The notes: generated from the sequence alone by a model not told the origin. Counted from the first letter of the stretch, positions 1-10,093 are shown. The stretch: DNA of 64,000 bases from Dyadobacter koreensis (GCF_900108855.1 NZ_FNXY01000001.1:620001-684000), one strand, 5' to 3'. A program made the numbers and translations.

Positions 1-1
1 T

Positions 2-2347
2 GGATTGGGGGTAGGCATTGCCTGCTGCTTTCTGATTTTTACGTTTGTGCAAAGTGAGCTTTCTTACGATACATATCATACAAAGCGCGACCGAATTTAC
101 CGTGTGACTCATGGAACGAGAGTCTCTGAAGATCCCCGAAATCTATCTAAAGAAGGCCCCTCCTGGGTTTGGGGTAATGCACCTGTCGGACCGACATTAA
201 AAAATGAATTTCCTGAAATAGAAAAAGTAGTACAGTTTTCCGGCAGATCCGACATCCTGCTGACGAACGATGATAAAAAGTATCAGGAGAACGGGGTATT
301 CTTCATGGATTCCACCGTGTTTGATGTATTCAGCTGGGATTTGCTGCAAGGTGATCCTAAAACTGCATTGGTAAACCCGTATAGCATCGTATTGACACAG
401 AGCACGGCCCGGAAATATTTCGGCAATGAAAATGCATTAGGTAAAACGCTGAAAGGCAGCGATTCGCCCGGGAGAGCCAATGCCGGTCAGTACATTGTGA
501 CGGGCATCATGGCCGATCTTCCCAGTAATTCGCACTTTAAATTTAATGCTCTCCTTTCTTTAAGTACGTTTAAAAATTCGAATCCGGAAGTCTTCGATAT
601 GTGGGACTATGCTGATTTTTACACCTACTTTCTGGTAAAGGAACAATTCGATGAAGCCGCCTTTAAAGAAAAGCTGCCTGAATTTGTGAAGCGGCAACGC
701 AAGGACCCGAAGACAAGATATGTCATAGAGCTGGAATCGCTAAAGGACGTTTACCTGAAATCTGATGCGGATCGCCAACCGGGAGAAACCGGTAGCTTAT
801 CGAACATGTACATCTTCTCGATCATCGGGTTATTCATTTTGGCGATTGCCATGATCAACTTCATGAACTTATCTACCGCCCGTTCCATGGAACGCAGCAA
901 AGAGGTCGGCATCCGCAAATCCATTGGTGCTGCCAGAAGTAGCTTGATCTCTCAGTTTTTAGGTGAATCCTTTGTCATCGTTTCGTTATCGATGATAACG
1001 GCAGTAATTCTGGTGGTGATTTCATTACCCTTTATGACGGGCTTAACAGGAAAAGAATTTGAACCTGGCATTTTGATCCAATGGAAAAGTATTCCTATCA
1101 TTTTAGGAGCCATGGTGTTAATCGCTTTCGTGGCGGGCTCTTATCCGGCATTGGTTCTTTCGGGATTCAGTCCGGTGCATGTGTTGAAAGGTATGACCAA
1201 GTCAACCGGGGGCGTAAATCTGAGAAGAGGATTGGTGGTTTTTCAATTCAGTCTTTCGATACTACTCATCGCGGTAACCATTATCGTCTATACACAAATG
1301 AATCATTTGCTGGATAAAGATTTAGGCTTCGATAAAGAAAGTATGCTGGTAATCGACTACAATTACGATGAAGCCGTGAATGCTAAGTCGCAGCTTTTAA
1401 AAACAAGTCTGGAAGAAAACCCATCTATTGTTTCAGTCGCGTTTTCACGAAGTGTTCCCGGAAGCTTTTTTCCATATGCCGGCACAGAGATCGAAACCAA
1501 GAATGGCGAAATGAAAATGATGGGACAGCCAATCTTTGAAGTCGGGATAGACTTTATACCCCATTTTGGGCTCAAGCTCGTTGCAGGAAGATCATACTCC
1601 CGGGAATTTCCCGCGGATTCCAGCAGTGCTTTGGTCATTAATGAAGCAGCAGCAAAACAATACGGATATAAAAATGCTGAAGAAATCATAGGCAAAAAAT
1701 TCAGTCAGTGGGGAAGAAAAGGTGTTGTGATCGGGGTTGTGAAAGATTTTAATTTCACTTCATTGCATCAAAAAATTGAACCGCTCACCCTGCCTTTCCA
1801 GGCTTATGCAAGCCGGTATCTATCCATTAAAGTTAAGTCAAAAGATCTGACAAAAACGATTCAGCAGGTGGGTGCCGTGTGGAGTGAGATAGAACCGCAC
1901 AGGCCCTTCCTTTATAGTTTTCTGGATGAAGACTTTAATCGCCAGTACAAGGATGATTTTATTTTCAGAAAGTTGTTTACCACATTTTCTTGCCTTGCCA
2001 TAGCCATTGCATGTCTGGGACTGCTTGGCTTGGCCACGTATATGGCAGAGCAGCGCACAAAAGAAATCGGTATCCGAAAAGTTTTGGGAGCAGATTTCCG
2101 GACCATCGTCCTACTGCTTTCAAGCGACTTTATAAAATTAGTTGTCATAGCCATTCTGATTGCGACTCCGATAGCATGGTATGTGATGAACCGGTGGCTT
2201 GAAGGTTTCGCTTACCGGGTGCAGATCAGCCTATGGATTTTTGTTTTAGCAGGGCTGATCGCCTTTTTAATCGTAGCACTCACCATCAGCTACCAATCCA
2301 TAAAATCAGCGCTAATGAATCCGGTATCGTCTCTCAAAAGTGAATGA
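2..2347 (+). CDS. ABC transporter permease, MacB/FtsX class, 5' truncated by window edge
   Basis: Inner-membrane permease of the duplicated MacB_PCD-FtsX type common in Bacteroidota, about 800 residues when complete. The reading frame is open to the first base, so roughly the first 30 residues (cytoplasmic start and part of the first membrane helix) are missing; the TTG at base 5 is not a true start. Visible order: end of helix 1, periplasmic domain, FtsX helices after about residue 270 with the conserved 'KEVGIRKSIGA' loop, a second periplasmic domain, and a second FtsX block with 'KEIGIRKVLGA'. These paired loops contact the ATPase in the family. Members work with a separate ATPase in export or envelope stress; the substrate cannot be read here. 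A strong hairpin follows the stop codon. Confidence 0.9.
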   Translation, partial: GLGVGIACCFLIFTFVQSELSYDTYHTKRDRIYRVTHGTRVSEDPRNLSKEGPSWVWGNAPVGPTLKNEFPEIEKVVQFSGRSDILLTNDDKKYQENGVFFMDSTVFDVFSWDLLQGDPKTALVNPYSIVLTQSTARKYFGNENALGKTLKGSDSPGRANAGQYIVTGIMADLPSNSHFKFNALLSLSTFKNSNPEVFDMWDYADFYTYFLVKEQFDEAAFKEKLPEFVKRQRKDPKTRYVIELESLKDVYLKSDADRQPGETGSLSNMYIFSIIGLFILAIAMINFMNLSTARSMERSKEVGIRKSIGAARSSLISQFLGESFVIVSLSMITAVILVVISLPFMTGLTGKEFEPGILIQWKSIPIILGAMVLIAFVAGSYPALVLSGFSPVHVLKGMTKSTGGVNLRRGLVVFQFSLSILLIAVTIIVYTQMNHLLDKDLGFDKESMLVIDYNYDEAVNAKSQLLKTSLEENPSIVSVAFSRSVPGSFFPYAGTEIETKNGEMKMMGQPIFEVGIDFIPHFGLKLVAGRSYSREFPADSSSALVINEAAAKQYGYKNAEEIIGKKFSQWGRKGVVIGVVKDFNFTSLHQKIEPLTLPFQAYASRYLSIKVKSKDLTKTIQQVGAVWSEIEPHRPFLYSFLDEDFNRQYKDDFIFRKLFTTFSCLAIAIACLGLLGLATYMAEQRTKEIGIRKVLGADFRTIVLLLSSDFIKLVVIAILIATPIAWYVMNRWLEGFAYRVQISLWIFVLAGLIAFLIVALTISYQSIKSALMNPVSSLKSE

Positions 2348-2356
2348 GACTGTTAT

Positions 2357-2412
2357 ATTAGGCGTAAGTTATTCGGTGCCAGGATTGCAGAACCGAACAG
2401 CTTGCGCCTAAT
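2357..2412 (+). terminator. Strong hairpin after the ABC permease, no T-tract
   Basis: Arms 2357-2377 and 2392-2412 pair over 21 positions, with two G-U wobbles and one mismatch, around a 14-base loop. It begins 10 bases after the permease stop. No run of T follows, so it may be a processing or 3'-protecting structure rather than a classical intrinsic terminator. Confidence 0.55.
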
Positions 2413-2919
2413 CTGCTGCTCGACGTTGGAAGAAAAAACAACTTACAGCTGCTGTGGCTTCACCAATGATGCAGCATCAATCATCTGACTTGGTTTTTCC
2501 GTGGGCCATCACTTAATATTCCATTGGTATTTTTTATCAAAGAAATTTGAACAGCATCGAATCGGCAGTCACTTTTTTTATCTTTAAATTAATAAATTTT
2601 AGCCTAGATACTTTTTGATTGTTCGTTATTCAACTGCAAGAATATGGGCAGATTTTGCTCCAAATAATACATAATAATTTCCAAAAGTCTTGTTTCAATA
2701 ATGTGTTACTTACTTTCAAATCACAAAACAGGTAAATATAGCTGCAACTCCAATCCGACCCGGTGAGTGTATAAGATCATAAGATTTAGCATCGATCGCT
2801 GCTTTATGATTATTCTGGCATCTCGATTTTGATAGTAACAAGTTTATTTCTCGATCCTTTTGAAAGATTAGTTTTAACTATTTTACAATTTATTGGCTAA
2901 ATGAAATTACATTTTCAAT
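2413..2919. other. Gene-free stretch
   Basis: AT-rich spacer between the permease hairpin and the next weak gene. I see no convincing ORF, RNA gene or repeat. Confidence 0.5.
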
Positions 2920-3621
2920 TTGTCAGTAATTGACAAATTAAGTAGCTTCCCCAATTCTTTTCTACACAAAACAAACGCTTGTTTTGATTGCATCCATCTA
3001 AATCAACAAAAATTGGAGAGACCTTTAGAAAAATTTCAGAGCTTACTTCCCTTGGGCTACCTGTATCTGATTGTGTTAGGGATCATGAAAGAAAGTTTAT
3101 ATTACTATCAGCTGAATATAAATATTTTAAAGTATTGTTCGCTAATGGATGTTTTAATAAGTCCCATAGCCGAGTTAACATCAAGCCCCATCATCATTTA
3201 CGCAACGCTTTTTTTGCTGGCGATGTCCCTAATCCTTCAGACAGTGCTCACAAAGAATAGCGAAAAAGAATGGGCTAGAAAAATACTCGGTCTAAAACCT
3301 ACTGAAATTGATTTGCAGAAAGACGAAATAAAAAACATCGTGATTCAACAATCAATCGTTTTTTTAATGGTTGCCCTTGCTACTTTTTTTGTGGGCATAG
3401 GTCTTAGTAATGGCGAAAAGGTGGCAAAAAAAATACAGAATAATGATCTGTCCTACGATTACAAATTCAATTTTGAGTCCGACAAACAAGAAGAAGTCTT
3501 TCTCATTAATTCAAATAGCTCATACTATTTTTATATAACAAAAGGCAATAAAAATTTAAAAATAGCCCCGGTAGGAAGTATAAAAACCATTGAAGTCACC
3601 AGTAGTAAGAAAAACAGGTAG
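2920..3621 (+). CDS. Hypothetical membrane protein
   Basis: Not a family I recognise. About 233 residues from a TTG codon at 2920; the first in-frame ATG is at 3085 and would remove a hydrophobic segment (about residues 42-55), so the start is uncertain. Further hydrophobic segments lie near residues 90-112 (around 'SPIIIYATLFLLAMSLILQ') and 145-167, followed by a polar C-terminal tail of about 65 residues rich in Asn, Lys and Ser. Likely topology is three membrane helices with a soluble tail. The gene is AT-rich and isolated between two gene-free stretches, which could suggest a recently acquired or fast-evolving gene. No functional partner is visible. Confidence 0.5.
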   Translation: MSVIDKLSSFPNSFLHKTNACFDCIHLNQQKLERPLEKFQSLLPLGYLYLIVLGIMKESLYYYQLNINILKYCSLMDVLISPIAELTSSPIIIYATLFLLAMSLILQTVLTKNSEKEWARKILGLKPTEIDLQKDEIKNIVIQQSIVFLMVALATFFVGIGLSNGEKVAKKIQNNDLSYDYKFNFESDKQEEVFLINSNSSYYFYITKGNKNLKIAPVGSIKTIEVTSSKKNR

Positions 3622-3926
3622 CATTAGTAACTCGATGGGCCAGGGTTTCCATTTATTCTGATTTACGGAATAACTTTTTTTATATTGCCACGATAAAATG
3701 CACATGGAAATTTAACGTCTGACCTGCACCGCTATGGGAGCATAGGGTTCCAAGAGATTATCCTTCTATTTTTAAGCACCATAAAGATCCCAAATCAGCC
3801 TATTTGGCACTATCTCCTACGATTTAGATAAGCTCGCTGTTTCTTATTGTGCCCATTGCAATGAGTCTATGAAAGCTGAATCAAGTTTTAAAGGATAACT
3901 TACTTATTGTAAGCGCCCTTATGAGT
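3622..3926. other. Gene-free convergent spacer
   Basis: Lies between the 3' ends of the membrane-protein gene and the DUF2271 gene. No clear terminator hairpin or ORF was found. Confidence 0.45.
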
Positions 3927-4412
3927 TTATTGCACTTTGCTAAGTCGTACGAACCGGATATAGCCGGTTCCATTGGTACGTTCGGCCATCGCTTCTGTTG
4001 TCAATGGAATCTCTACGTCTGCTGCGTAATACTTCTGCTCCTCGACGGCTGATTCGAAACGAAGCTTATATCCCTTTCCTATTTTGGCATCTTCCACCTC
4101 GATCACATGAACAGCCCGGTCTCCGCCAGCCACCGATGCGCCCGTAATTGCGCTGATCTTGGCCTTCGCTTTCGTTTGATATTTGTGCCATTCTTTTACC
4201 GTATTGTACCACTGCTTATCAGATCCCAGAACGTAAAGTGTTTTCTCATAAGCGCCTTGCGGATTTATCAATGAAATCACTACATAAGCTGCTTCGCCCT
4301 GATAGCTATTCATCTGAACCATACATTTGAATTTACTTGTCTGGGCCGAAGCATTTAAAGCGATAAAGAAAATAAAAACGGCGAAAAAAAGATGTTTGAA
4401 AAAGCGGCTCAT
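3927..4412 (-). CDS. DUF2271-type exported protein
   Basis: 161 residues with a signal peptide of about 24 residues ending in 'NASAQ', so exported. The mature part matches the DUF2271 pattern: 'FKCMVQMNSYQGEAAYVVIS', then 'GAYEKTLYVLG', a KEW motif, and a C-terminal 'GTGYIRFVRLSK'. DUF2271 proteins tend to occur with PepSY-domain membrane reductases; I know no biochemical activity for them. It is the last gene of the TonB receptor - DUF4374 - ankyrin - DUF2271 series, separated from the ankyrin gene by an 86-base gap holding a hairpin. A close paralogue lies at 44573-45067, also directly after an ankyrin gene. An accessory role in metal or flavin redox chemistry in the periplasm is inference. 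Confidence 0.8.
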   Translation of the reverse strand: MSRFFKHLFFAVFIFFIALNASAQTSKFKCMVQMNSYQGEAAYVVISLINPQGAYEKTLYVLGSDKQWYNTVKEWHKYQTKAKAKISAITGASVAGGDRAVHVIEVEDAKIGKGYKLRFESAVEEQKYYAADVEIPLTTEAMAERTNGTGYIRFVRLSKVQ

Positions 4413-4443
4413 CGATTCGTATTATTATTAAGATTAGTGAGAA

Positions 4444-4491
4444 GGTTTCGCCGCGCGGACTGGGTTTAAATTGCATTCGTGCGGCGAAACC
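4444..4491 (-). other. Intercistronic hairpin between the ankyrin and DUF2271 genes
   Basis: Perfect 11-base arms (4444-4454, GGTTTCGCCGC, and 4481-4491) with a 26-base loop, between the ankyrin stop and the DUF2271 start. On the coding (minus) strand no T-run follows, so it more likely stabilises mRNA or tunes expression than ends transcription. Confidence 0.55.
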
Positions 4492-4498
4492 GATATTT

Positions 4499-6046
4499 TT
4501 ATTTCAGAAAATCAAGCGTAACATTGTTATCTGCCAAGAATTTATTTTCCTTGGCAAGATCATAAGCCGTTTCACCAAACTCGGTTTTAAGCTCTTTTTT
4601 CGCGCCTAACGAAACCAGTGTTTTCAAAACCTTATCGTCTTTGGCTGTAAGCGCTGCTTTATGCAGCGGCGTTGCTCCTTCCTGATCCTGAGCATTGATA
4701 TTAACGCCAAGTCTTGATACTTTTTCAAACAAATTCATATCTCCCTTGCCCACGGCAAGATGAAAAAGCGTACTTCCATTTTTCTGCGGTGCAGAAACAT
4801 CCAGACCTGCGCCTTTTAGTATTTCGAGTTTTTTTTCAAATTCCTGTTCAGCACGTTCTCTGCCATTTCCAGCTTGTCCACCAGCGGCACCTGGCCCGCC
4901 TGGCCGGTAAGAATCCAGCCAGTAATAGGCAAGATTATTGCCATCTTTATCGAGCACTCTGACATCTGCTCCATTTTTCAAAAGCAATGCTGCTACCTGT
5001 GAAGACCCGCCTGCGATGGCCTTGGTCAAAGCAGATTCACCCTTTTCATTAACAGCATTGATATTCTTCACGCTGGGTAGTAATGTATTTTCAATTAGGG
5101 TCATATCTCTTCCCGATGCAGCCAGTATAAGCAAAGTATTGCCTTCATTGTCTGCCTTTTCCAAGTCAACACCCTTGTCAATAAAATAAGAAATCACTTC
5201 TGTGTTCGGTCTTCGGATCAGCTGGTGAAGAATCGTAGCGCCGTCTTTATTGATCATTTTCGGATCCAGTTTCAAGGTCTCCACCAAATATTTGTAAGTT
5301 TCAATGCCATTACTTGACATTCTTGATCCCTGTGAAGCAAAGAACAAAGCATTTCCTGTTGGTTTCACACCTCTTTTGATCAGCTTTTCGATAAGTTCTT
5401 TATTGCCCGTTCTGGCAGCATAGTCGGTAACGGTGCGGCCATACTCATCTTTATCGTTTATAGAAAGCCCTTTTGAAATAAAATAGTCCGTCAGCGTAAG
5501 GTCCGGATCTGCCGCCACACCCAGCATAAGTACCGTAGCTCCGTTTTCATATTTAGTCTTTGGAGATACTCCTGCTTTAAATAAAGCCTCGTAAACTCCC
5601 TTATCCTGATTTCCACTTGAGGCCGCATTGCCGATCACACTGCTTCCGTGACTATCTGTCAGATGCACATCTGAACCTTTTTCGATCAGATAGGATACCA
5701 GCTCTGCATTACCCCGGGATACCGCCCAGTGCAGATACGATGCGCTGTGGTGCGTTTTTTTCTTAACACCATTTCCTTCCTGCTCGACCATAAATTTAAT
5801 TGTCTCCAAAGGTGCACCGTTTAAGATGGCCCGGGCTGTCGGATCCCAAGACGCTGCATCGGGCTTGGAAGGGCTGTTCCCTTTTGCAATTTCTGCCTTG
5901 ACCGCGGCCACGTCAGGCTTTGTTTTCCAGAAGTCTGCGCTCATCAGCGTGTTGGTCTGAGAAGTACTAGCGTGCGGCATCCCGGACTGCTGCGCATTTA
6001 CCTGTAAAGCATAGACTATGAATGCTGTAAGAAATATCTTCTTCAT
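4499..6046 (-). CDS. Exported ankyrin-repeat protein
   Basis: 515 residues. Starts with a signal peptide ('[20 protein letters not shown]'), then a short linker and a long array of ankyrin repeats (about residues 95-510), with typical 'G.T.LH.A' and 'A..LL.KGAD' elements such as '[16 protein letters not shown]' near the C-terminus. A Gly/Ala-rich insertion near residue 385 interrupts the array. Ankyrin arrays are protein-binding scaffolds; a secreted one beside a TonB receptor suggests a periplasmic partner-binding role (inference). A paralogue of 491 residues at 43092-44567 has the same architecture and the same downstream neighbour. It sits 122 bases after the DUF4374 gene with a hairpin between, so it may be only partly co-expressed with the receptor. 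Confidence 0.88.
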   Translation of the reverse strand: MKKIFLTAFIVYALQVNAQQSGMPHASTSQTNTLMSADFWKTKPDVAAVKAEIAKGNSPSKPDAASWDPTARAILNGAPLETIKFMVEQEGNGVKKKTHHSASYLHWAVSRGNAELVSYLIEKGSDVHLTDSHGSSVIGNAASSGNQDKGVYEALFKAGVSPKTKYENGATVLMLGVAADPDLTLTDYFISKGLSINDKDEYGRTVTDYAARTGNKELIEKLIKRGVKPTGNALFFASQGSRMSSNGIETYKYLVETLKLDPKMINKDGATILHQLIRRPNTEVISYFIDKGVDLEKADNEGNTLLILAASGRDMTLIENTLLPSVKNINAVNEKGESALTKAIAGGSSQVAALLLKNGADVRVLDKDGNNLAYYWLDSYRPGGPGAAGGQAGNGRERAEQEFEKKLEILKGAGLDVSAPQKNGSTLFHLAVGKGDMNLFEKVSRLGVNINAQDQEGATPLHKAALTAKDDKVLKTLVSLGAKKELKTEFGETAYDLAKENKFLADNNVTLDFLK

Positions 6047-6080
6047 ATACGGAAAGGTTGTTGGATGTTATTGTTTTACC

Positions 6081-6120
6081 AAAAATGAGATACCGCATTT
6101 GCGTGCTGTATCTCATTTTT
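6081..6120 (-). terminator. Intrinsic terminator/attenuator after the DUF4374 gene
   Basis: 13-base perfect arms (6081-6093, AAAAATGAGATAC, and 6108-6120) with a short loop. The A/T ends give a T-run on either strand. On the minus strand it lies 49 bases after the DUF4374 stop and 35 bases before the ankyrin start, so it probably lowers read-through into the ankyrin-DUF2271 part. Confidence 0.7.
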
Positions 6121-6168
6121 TCAATCCTTGATCATCTTACTTTTTTTCTGGCTGAAAGCTGCCAAATC

Positions 6169-7512
6169 TTAGTAAGAGCCCAGATAGCTTGATCCTGACT
6201 GTCCTGAAAGTGTTGCTCCTTTGATGACTTCTTTTGTCTTCCAGTTGATTACGTATAATTTACCGGCTTCACCTGTTGGAGTCAAAGGCACATAAATATA
6301 ATCTCCGCTAACCGCCAGATTTTGATACTGACCGAAGTCCAGTCCCGCTTCGTAATCACTGCTGATCTTAGTCGCCGTTTTGGCATTCAAGTCAACAAGC
6401 GCGAGATAGCCGCCATCTCCTGCGATATTATACAAAACCATCCCAATACCGTCATTGATATATCTGAAAGCCTGGATACGTGCATCGGTTACGCCCAAAG
6501 CTGCGTCCAGATTGAAGTTATAAGTGTTATCATAATCGTTCGTGCTTTTGCTGATTCGCAGAATATCTTTCCCGCCGGTCGCAGTAGCCTGGTAAACATG
6601 ACCGTCTGAGCCTACGTACTGCGTCATGGTGCGGTAGGAATGGTTGTTTGTTTTAGAAACCGTAGAGTAAATCAGTTTCGGATTTTGCAAAGACGGATAA
6701 TCCACAACAAGCGTCGTTGTTCCAAGTGTTCTGTTCGCGGCATCATTTGCCCACACCGGATTTCCGCTGGTGTTGTAAGACAATTTTGCAGGATCAATTT
6801 TGCTGACATTGCAACCAATGTAAATCTTGTCTTTCGCCTCATTTAATACCGGCACATCGATACGTCCAACCGAATAACCCTGTGCTTCCAGATCGGCCGG
6901 AAAAGGAAAGTCAAATTCCGTTGAGTTAGGTACTCTGGCATTTTCCAAATCAATGACAGCAATTCTGACTTTGCCTCTTGTATATTTGAAAACATGGTTT
7001 GGCGCTACACCTTCTGTCACCGTAGTGCTCCCGGTCAAATGAACGCCGATGCCAATATTTTCAGCTGCTTTTGTCCAGCGCGGAGACGTTCCGATAATAT
7101 CGGATAAATCCAGTTCGTTGCCAGTGTCCTGAAAATCCTTCGCACCCTTTACCAGATACTTATTAAACACGCCGCCATCTTCTCCTGTATACTGAATGTT
7201 GTATAGCTCTGTTCCGTCCTCAGATGCCTGCACACGGGCCGTGCGCGCAGACCTCAGACCAAATCCGTTGGCGTAAATATTTACTGCAAAATTAGGGTCA
7301 ATCGCCTGTGCATGCGTTATTGCATACGCCATTGTTCCTCCGTTTCCTGCTGTTCCTGCATCATCCGGAATAGAAGCTGTTAATGAGATAAATTCTCTTG
7401 CGCTTCCTGGTGTTTCTTCTCCTGGTGCAGGATTTGAATTGTCGTCGTCCTTGCAACCGGCAAATATCAATGTAACACCTAATACAATTGCTTTAAAGAG
7501 ACTTTTTTTCAT
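6169..7512 (-). CDS. DUF4374 lipoprotein, probable iron/siderophore-associated
   Basis: 447 residues. The N-terminus 'MKKSLFKAIVLGVTLIFAGC' is a lipoprotein signal with lipobox FAGC, followed by an acidic 'KDDD' stretch typical of surface-exposed Bacteroidota lipoproteins. The rest fits DUF4374: a beta-propeller-like protein with repeated segments such as 'DLNAKTATKIS' and 'YVINWKTKEVIKG'. In this phylum DUF4374 genes usually follow a TonB-dependent receptor and accompany PepSY reductases, in operons repressed by iron. Here the gene starts 11 bases after the TonB receptor, so they are co-transcribed. The ligand is not evident. Confidence 0.85.
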   Translation of the reverse strand: MKKSLFKAIVLGVTLIFAGCKDDDNSNPAPGEETPGSAREFISLTASIPDDAGTAGNGGTMAYAITHAQAIDPNFAVNIYANGFGLRSARTARVQASEDGTELYNIQYTGEDGGVFNKYLVKGAKDFQDTGNELDLSDIIGTSPRWTKAAENIGIGVHLTGSTTVTEGVAPNHVFKYTRGKVRIAVIDLENARVPNSTEFDFPFPADLEAQGYSVGRIDVPVLNEAKDKIYIGCNVSKIDPAKLSYNTSGNPVWANDAANRTLGTTTLVVDYPSLQNPKLIYSTVSKTNNHSYRTMTQYVGSDGHVYQATATGGKDILRISKSTNDYDNTYNFNLDAALGVTDARIQAFRYINDGIGMVLYNIAGDGGYLALVDLNAKTATKISSDYEAGLDFGQYQNLAVSGDYIYVPLTPTGEAGKLYVINWKTKEVIKGATLSGQSGSSYLGSY

Positions 7513-7523
7513 CTTGAAATTGG

Positions 7524-9995
7524 TTATAGAAATTTACTTATGGTATAATTTAACTTGATGGAGATTGCTCTTCCTGGCTTTTGCACACCGAAATTGTCAT
7601 ACATTTCAGCGTTCAGGATATTTTTGAAGTCCAGACTCGCAACCATTTTCCCATTCGGAAACCGGTAGCTTGCACCGATGTCGTGGTAAAACTGCGTTGG
7701 GGTTGTGAACCATTCTGACTCCATCCAGACGGTTCCAAAAGGCCCAACAAAGCCGGAATTATAATAGATATTAAGAATCGACTTCTTTTGAAACTTGTCA
7801 TTGAGACGGTACTGCACACTGCCATTCATAGTAAAAAATGGCTCATTGGGCAGCTGTAAATTGTATAGATCGTGAGGGTTACCCTTTTGATCAAATTTCT
7901 GCTTGAATAAGGTATTGAATTTGGAAAAATTAAACAGTGCATTCAGCCGGTTGTCATACACATAAATAATCTCCCCTTCAAAACCTTTCGACTGCGTTCT
8001 TCCGATATTTACAAATTTTGTTACCTGAATATCTGCGTCACTTTCTCTTCCCGGCACGATCTGGTCTTCCACGGCCTGCTGGGTGATTTTATTGAAGCCA
8101 TTTCGCCAGAACGCACTCGCATATAGTGTAAGTTTATGCTTGCCCATCTGCATCGGGCCGTGCCGGAAACCCAGATTGTAGTTCACATTTTTTTCTGGAA
8201 CCAGACCCTGGTTTTCTAAGATATTATTTTCCGGATCTCCATAAAGCTGATTTTCAGTAGCAGCCACATACGAATTTTGGGTAGAGCCGATAATGTACAT
8301 TTTTGAAACTGCATTGTAGGAAACCGTCGCGCCGTAACCTTTATTATTGTTGACTGTCTTTTTCTCAATCCGGTTGACCACATTGATACCATCCTGCTCA
8401 ACGAGCTCAGGACGCGTTTGAATGGTTCTGTTTGATGTATATTTACCAAGTAAATTTGTCTTCAATTTGTCGCTGAAAAGCTGGGCTTCGTAGTTAAATG
8501 CCAGGATATTATTCATCACGCTGCTGACCGTAATCAAGTCTTTGTTAACCGGATTAAGCAAATCCTTATCATCCCGGTCGGTGGTTTCCAGCTTGTGGTT
8601 TACCGAAATACGGTGTCCAGGAAAAATCGTATAACCAAAATTGGTTCTCATGTTGGTGATTTGTCTGTCCACCTGAACAATGCTTTTGGGTCCCTGCTGG
8701 CCCATTCCCGCAGTGGGCGGAACAGGAATAATTGCGCCGTTTCGGATCAGCATACGCGGATTTCCATCCCAGTTATAGACCTGCCCAACTGTATCCTGAA
8801 CATAAGTGCTTCTGTAACTTCTGACGGCATTTACGTTGACTGCCAAACCCTTGACCAGAAAATTATTCTTATTGTAATTCAGACTTGCCACATGAGCCTG
8901 ATATTCGCCAAACCTACCCACGTAAGGCCGGGCCATGGTCGTTCCATGCGGTATTTCACTGTACGTATCAGAGATATTATACCCTAAAAAGAACTGATCA
9001 GCCCATTTGACATTGGTGAATCCCACTTCAAAACGCGCGCCGACAGACTTATACTGGTTGTTGAATCTTTTAGCCCGGTAGTAGCGTTCCAGCGTTCGGT
9101 CAGGGTGTACAAACTTGGAAAATTTCCCCCATGTTTCGTAGCTGTTATCTGTATACGTATAAAAGCCCGATGCCCGGGTAGTAAAGCCTGTGGTTTTATT
9201 TCGGTAAATTCCCGACAGATCAGCCTGAAATGTATTGAATGAACCATACGACATCGCCCCGGTGATATTATTTTGCGAAGCATCTTTTTTCAGCACCACA
9301 TTGATGGCCCCGCCGACATAATCCCCTGTCAGGTGCGAAGGAAGTACCCCTTTATAGACCTCAATGCGCTCGATCATCGCAGGAGGAATATTGTTCAGAT
9401 TGAAAGAAGAACCGTAAGTGGAAATTTCAATTCCGTCCAAAAACATTCCCACCGCACTGCCTGACATACCATTTAGATTATACTCAACACGTGAACCGAC
9501 CCCACCGTTTTGACGAACGCGCACGCCCACCGCCCTGTCCAGCAATTCATTGGTTGTCAGATTTCTAAGTGATGCTTCCTTGGTTTCAATGACTGCAACT
9601 GCAAAACCGGTTGTTTCAATTTCCTTCTTTTCTGTTTTTTGAACAATCTTCACTTCATTAAGCTCCTGATCGGTTCTTGACACAACCGGATTAAATTCAT
9701 GAATAGGTCTGTTTATGTGAAATTTCGAGGTTCTAGATTTAATTTCAATCGAAGTAATGACGATAGTTTGCTCTCCGTAAGGCACATCTTTCAACAGAAA
9801 TGTACCGTCTGTTTCTGAAAACGTGGCAATACTGGTTCCTTCCACCCTTACGGTCACAAAGCTTACCACCGAACCTTTTTCGTCTCTTACTTTACCTTTG
9901 ATAATCGCCTTTTTCGCAACGGTTGTCTGTGCAAACAGATTCAGGTTCAATAGCGTTACAATAGCTGTAATGAGTAAAGAATGTTTCGATAACAT
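7524..9995 (-). CDS. TonB-dependent outer membrane receptor
   Basis: 823 residues. Signal peptide ending in 'NLFAQT'; carboxypeptidase-regulatory-like beta-sandwich at about residues 30-105; plug domain at about 130-235 ('LLDRAVGVRVRQNGGVGSR', 'GVLPSHLTGDYVGGAINVVL'); then a beta-barrel ending in 'YTISKFL', an outer-membrane C-terminus. It is not of the SusC type: it lacks the SusC plug signature and has no SusD partner. With DUF4374 next to it and a palindromic operator upstream, uptake of a ferric siderophore or haem is likely (inference). The promoter has a TATATTTG -7 element at 10094-10101 (minus), with the palindrome over the predicted start of transcription. Confidence 0.9.
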   Translation of the reverse strand: MLSKHSLLITAIVTLLNLNLFAQTTVAKKAIIKGKVRDEKGSVVSFVTVRVEGTSIATFSETDGTFLLKDVPYGEQTIVITSIEIKSRTSKFHINRPIHEFNPVVSRTDQELNEVKIVQKTEKKEIETTGFAVAVIETKEASLRNLTTNELLDRAVGVRVRQNGGVGSRVEYNLNGMSGSAVGMFLDGIEISTYGSSFNLNNIPPAMIERIEVYKGVLPSHLTGDYVGGAINVVLKKDASQNNITGAMSYGSFNTFQADLSGIYRNKTTGFTTRASGFYTYTDNSYETWGKFSKFVHPDRTLERYYRAKRFNNQYKSVGARFEVGFTNVKWADQFFLGYNISDTYSEIPHGTTMARPYVGRFGEYQAHVASLNYNKNNFLVKGLAVNVNAVRSYRSTYVQDTVGQVYNWDGNPRMLIRNGAIIPVPPTAGMGQQGPKSIVQVDRQITNMRTNFGYTIFPGHRISVNHKLETTDRDDKDLLNPVNKDLITVSSVMNNILAFNYEAQLFSDKLKTNLLGKYTSNRTIQTRPELVEQDGINVVNRIEKKTVNNNKGYGATVSYNAVSKMYIIGSTQNSYVAATENQLYGDPENNILENQGLVPEKNVNYNLGFRHGPMQMGKHKLTLYASAFWRNGFNKITQQAVEDQIVPGRESDADIQVTKFVNIGRTQSKGFEGEIIYVYDNRLNALFNFSKFNTLFKQKFDQKGNPHDLYNLQLPNEPFFTMNGSVQYRLNDKFQKKSILNIYYNSGFVGPFGTVWMESEWFTTPTQFYHDIGASYRFPNGKMVASLDFKNILNAEMYDNFGVQKPGRAISIKLNYTISKFL

Positions 9996-10069
9996 TATTT
10001 TTTCTTAATATTAATTTGCCTGGCAGCCGCACCGGTTAAGCCAAGTAAGCAGGGCTTACCTTTCGGTCT

Positions 10070-10084
10070 TATTTAGACTAAATA
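10070..10084. promoter_or_regulatory. 15-bp palindromic operator upstream of the TonB receptor operon
   Basis: TATTTAGACTAAATA is a perfect 7-1-7 inverted repeat, 75 bases from the receptor start codon and just downstream of the -7 element, where a repressor would block initiation. The same 15-mer lies upstream of the ankyrin-DUF2271-reductase operon at 43002-43016. A metal-dependent regulator of the Fur or DtxR/MntR type is the likely ligand (inference). Confidence 0.75.
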
Positions 10085-10093
10085 TACTGAACG

